Positions 30,208 to 32,489 of a stretch of DNA of 32,489 bases are shown one piece after another (within the stretch, counting starts at the first letter, position 1; every line of letters starts with the position of its first letter). The stretch lies in NCBI GenBank assembly GCA_045532055.1, contig JAZSFF010000006.1, positions 1-32,489 on the forward strand. Direction: 5' to 3'. The notes below the pieces were generated by a model, which was not told the origin of the DNA, searched no databases, and saw only the letters and a list, made by a program, of their open reading frames with translations. Source of the DNA: SIG440 sp045532055. GTDB taxonomy: Bacteria; Bacillota; Clostridia; Monoglobales; Monoglobaceae. Position numbers and translations under genes: made by a program.

Positions 30208-30260
30208 ACGTTGTAATTTTTTCTAATTCTGCATTATTTTTGGGCTTAAAAAACTTTTAT

Positions 30261-30289
30261 TTGACAAATTTCTGCAATTATTATAGAAT
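30261..30289 (+). promoter_or_regulatory. Sigma-A-type promoter for the acyltransferase
   Basis: TTGACA (30261-30266), 17-bp spacer, TAGAAT (30284-30289), 38 bp before ATG 30328. Confidence 0.75.
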
Positions 30290-30327
30290 TATACTTGTTT
30301 CAATTTTTAAACGAGGAGATTGTACCA

Positions 30328-31341
30328 ATGCAAAAGAAACTTTCTGAGATTTCATCCTTTGAAGTCATTCTTTGCTTATCAGTTGTTATGATACATATAC
30401 TCTCCGAGAGCATTGCCGCATATGCCAAAGGTTCGATTTTATCTATTCTATCCTTTTCCATATCCAAAATGCTCACATTTGTTGTGCCTGGATTTATGAT
30501 TTCTGCAGGTATAAAATTTGCAAATAAATTTGAACACAGTTCATTCAATTATTTTTCTTTTTTGAAAACACGCATAACAAAAATCTATCTTCCTTATATA
30601 GTTTTCTCAATAATTTATTATTTATATTTTGTTTTTTACAGAAATTATTTTGATTTCAGTTTCATAAAGTTGGGCAATTATCTACTATATGGGTCTATTG
30701 CCGCACCTTTTTACTTCATTGCGTTGATTATGCAGTTTTATATTCTTTCGCCAATTATAATGGTTTTTTACAGAATTTTGCCCTCAAATATAGGAATTTT
30801 CTTTGCGGCAATAATCAATATCGCCTCAATGTATTTTCTCAAAGAACTTAAATATAGTGACCGTATATTTACATCTTACTTCCTTTACTGGATAATTGGT
30901 TGCTACATAGGAACAGACTTCAGGACATCACTTAGTCGACTGACTCGCTTTAAAAAACCGATTACAATATTGGGAGTTTTTTTAACCATAATTTATGTAA
31001 TCTTATCCTATGTAGAATTTTGTGGTTTTTTCCAGAGTTTCTTTACCGAAATTCTCAAGGTCGCATTTTGCATTTCAGCATCACTTATGTATCTTGTACT
31101 GATGCCCAAATCGGTTGGCTTTGCGGCTGAGCAGATTGCACCGGTAACGTTCTATATATACCTTATACACTGTTTGATAATCTTTGAGGCTCAGCATTTG
31201 CTGACCAACTGGGGAATCGAAAATATCCCCCTGAGATTTTTGCTTGTTTTCATTGCAACATATATAATATCCCTTGTAATATCTGTTGTTTATCTGAAAA
31301 CAAAAAATAGCATACACCGCTCACGACGTTATAAACTTTAA
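30328..31341 (+). CDS. Membrane acyltransferase (acyltransferase family 3)
   Basis: About 337 residues with ten predicted transmembrane segments, the acyltransferase-3 fold (OafA/WecH-like) that O-acetylates sugars of surface polymers. The first helix has FEVILCLSVVMIHILSESI, where the conserved catalytic-type His (VMIHI) sits; FVVPGFMISAGIKF and KTRITKIYLPYIVFSIIYYL follow as in the family, and FYIYLIHCLIIFEAQHLL is the usual last conserved block. The longest frame begins TTG 30295, but ATG 30328 follows GAGGAG and gives a normal start (MQKKLSEISSFEV). The gene is monocistronic; substrate unknown. Confidence 0.88.
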   Translation: MQKKLSEISSFEVILCLSVVMIHILSESIAAYAKGSILSILSFSISKMLTFVVPGFMISAGIKFANKFEHSSFNYFSFLKTRITKIYLPYIVFSIIYYLYFVFYRNYFDFSFIKLGNYLLYGSIAAPFYFIALIMQFYILSPIIMVFYRILPSNIGIFFAAIINIASMYFLKELKYSDRIFTSYFLYWIIGCYIGTDFRTSLSRLTRFKKPITILGVFLTIIYVILSYVEFCGFFQSFFTEILKVAFCISASLMYLVLMPKSVGFAAEQIAPVTFYIYLIHCLIIFEAQHLLTNWGIENIPLRFLLVFIATYIISLVISVVYLKTKNSIHRSRRYKL

Positions 31342-31381
31342 AAGGCAAGTGTTTCTCAGGGCACTTGTCTTGCTTTTTTTC
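31342..31381 (+). terminator. Rho-independent terminator of the acyltransferase gene
   Basis: AAGGCAAGTG (31342-31351) pairs with CACTTGTCTT (31362-31371) with one G-U pair and a 10-base loop, then GC and seven T. Confidence 0.85.
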
Positions 31382-31405
31382 TACCTTATCTGATTTTATT
31401 AATAA

Positions 31406-31434
31406 TTGACTGACATTGTTTTTTATGGTATAAT
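31406..31434 (+). promoter_or_regulatory. Sigma-A-type promoter for citrate synthase
   Basis: TTGACT (31406-31411), 17-bp spacer, TATAAT (31429-31434), 35 bp before ATG 31470. Near-consensus. Confidence 0.8.
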
Positions 31435-31469
31435 TGTGTAAACATCTTGATAATACCGGAGGCAATAAT

Positions 31470-32489
31470 ATGTCAGTGAAAAACTATTCTAATATATCAG
31501 AAGAAATATATAATCTATCAGAAAAATGCATCAGCAACAGCACAATAGACCCGTCTCTTTATACCACCCACCAGGTTAAGCGTGGACTTCGCGACCTGGA
31601 TGGCAAAGGCGTTGTAACCGGTTTGACCGAAATTTCAACCATAATTTCATCCAAGGAATCTGATGGCATATCTACCCCATGCGAGGGTGAACTTTATTAT
31701 AGAGGAATTAGTGTACATGAACTTGTTGATGGTTTTGAAACCGACGGCAGGTTCGGTTTTGAGGAAACCGTTTATCTTTTGTTGTTTGGTGAACTCCCTG
31801 ATAAAAATCAACTTCAGGATTTCAATGATATGCTTTGCAGTTACAGAACCTTGCCACGCAACTTTGTTCGTGATGTAATAATGAAGGCACCCAATCCCGA
31901 TATAATGAACTCCCTTTCGCGAAGTGTGCTTACTCTTTATTCTTATGACAAAAATGCCAATGACTTGAGCATTCCCAATGTGTTGCGTCAATGCATTCAG
32001 CTTATCGCAAACTTCCCGTTGCTGTCAGTGTACGCTTATCACTCATACCGGCATTTTTCAAAGGGCAAAAGCCTTTATATACACCGACCTTCCTCATCTT
32101 TCGCTACTGCAGAAAATATTTTGAGGATGCTGAGACCCGACAAAAGCTTTACCGAGCTTGAGGCAAAGCTCCTTGATTTAGCTTTGGTTCTTCATTCAGA
32201 GCACGGCGGCGGTAACAACTCCACATTTACCACTCATGTTGTTACGTCTTCCGGAACTGATACTTACTCATCCATGGCAGCATCACTTTGCTCACTGAAA
32301 GGGCCCAAGCATGGCGGTGCCAATATAAAAGTAACCCAGATGTTTGATGATATAAAGAAAAACGTCAAGGATTGGAAAAATGATGATGAAATCAGTGCCT
32401 ATCTTCTCAAACTTCTGAACAAAGAAGCCTTTGACCACTCTGGACTTATATACGGTATGGGGCACGCAGTTTATTCACTGTCCGACCCG
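31470..32489 (+). CDS. Citrate/2-methylcitrate synthase, N-terminal part (runs off window)
   Basis: Condenses acetyl-CoA with oxaloacetate to citrate. The first 340 codons are in the window of a protein normally about 380-450 long. Seen are an N-terminal extension (about 1-35), then GLRDLDGKGVVTGLTEISTI, GELYYRGISVHELVDGF, the active-site His segments LALVLHSEHGGGNNSTF and KGPKHGGANIKV, and GMGHAVYSLSDP at the window end; the catalytic Asp lies beyond. CGGAGG precedes ATG 31470. The gene is alone behind its own promoter. Whether it is a Si-citrate or methylcitrate enzyme cannot be decided from this part. Confidence 0.96.
   Translation, partial: MSVKNYSNISEEIYNLSEKCISNSTIDPSLYTTHQVKRGLRDLDGKGVVTGLTEISTIISSKESDGISTPCEGELYYRGISVHELVDGFETDGRFGFEETVYLLLFGELPDKNQLQDFNDMLCSYRTLPRNFVRDVIMKAPNPDIMNSLSRSVLTLYSYDKNANDLSIPNVLRQCIQLIANFPLLSVYAYHSYRHFSKGKSLYIHRPSSSFATAENILRMLRPDKSFTELEAKLLDLALVLHSEHGGGNNSTFTTHVVTSSGTDTYSSMAASLCSLKGPKHGGANIKVTQMFDDIKKNVKDWKNDDEISAYLLKLLNKEAFDHSGLIYGMGHAVYSLSDP

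Noticed and set aside
1..32489. CRISPR array, prophage, IS element or defence system
   Set aside because: No regularly spaced repeats, transposase, integrase, Cas, restriction-modification or toxin-antitoxin proteins were seen in the window.

Overview
The window comes from a low-to-mid GC Gram-positive anaerobe of class Clostridia; order and family cannot be fixed from the sequence alone. Pointers are strong AGGAGG-type ribosome binding sites, a perfect CIRCE operator at groESL, an alpha/beta-type small acid-soluble spore protein gene, a sporulation sigma-G remnant, a DivIVA-like protein, type III pantothenate kinase and an ECF-type vitamin S component. Most genes are housekeeping or transport, arranged in short operons whose promoters and hairpin terminators can be read directly.

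Layout. 1-371: 5' part of a KtrB/TrkH potassium transporter (minus). 372-697, the only stretch over 300 bases without a gene, holds an 11-bp-phased direct-repeat array upstream of that gene, an AT-rich minus-strand terminator, a 51-nt 3' half of a tRNA-Leu and the strong terminator of that tRNA. 0.7-2.9 kb: a DeoR-type repressor divergent from a MATE exporter. 2.9-5.5 kb (minus): an EamA/DMT exporter, a sigma-G gene lacking its whole N-terminal third, and an ArsB/NhaD-superfamily permease; the sigma-G remnant looks fused to the EamA 3' end by a deletion. 5.6-6.9 kb (minus): an ECF sigma factor and a membrane protein that is probably its anti-sigma. 7.0-8.6 kb (minus): the usual ACT-domain / PFL (UPF0210) pair. 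8.8-14.6 kb (plus): ygiQ-type radical SAM, folD, radA, carD-like, ispD, ispF. 14.65-16.8 kb: groES-groEL under CIRCE. 16.8-19.2 kb: a polar amino acid ABC importer with a hairpin between binding protein and permease. 19.2-21.4 kb: coaX, an S component (probably pantothenate) and tcdA. 21.4-24.2 kb (minus): cysteine desulfurase, thiI and pncC, a tRNA thiolation set plus NMN deamidase. 24.3-26.1 kb (minus): a serine beta-lactamase-like hydrolase and a DivIVA-like coiled-coil protein. 26.2-27.7 kb: a short glycosyltransferase-like membrane protein, a 42-residue membrane peptide and an S24 (LexA/CI-like) repressor with candidate operators. 27.7-30.1 kb (minus): an FAD oxidoreductase with Rieske domain, a small membrane protein, a PRC-barrel-like protein and the spore SASP. 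30.2 kb to the end: a membrane acyltransferase and the 5' part of citrate synthase.

I see no CRISPR array, prophage, transposase, biosynthetic cluster or obvious defence system. The points most worth a second look are the truncated sigG joined to the EamA gene (in a genome that carries a SASP gene), the orphan tRNA-Leu 3' half (a possible attachment-site scar or rearrangement point), the 122-bp overlap by which ygiQ takes a basic tail from the folD coding region, and the phased repeats upstream of the potassium transporter. Several probable start codons differ from the longest reading frame and are given in the entries.
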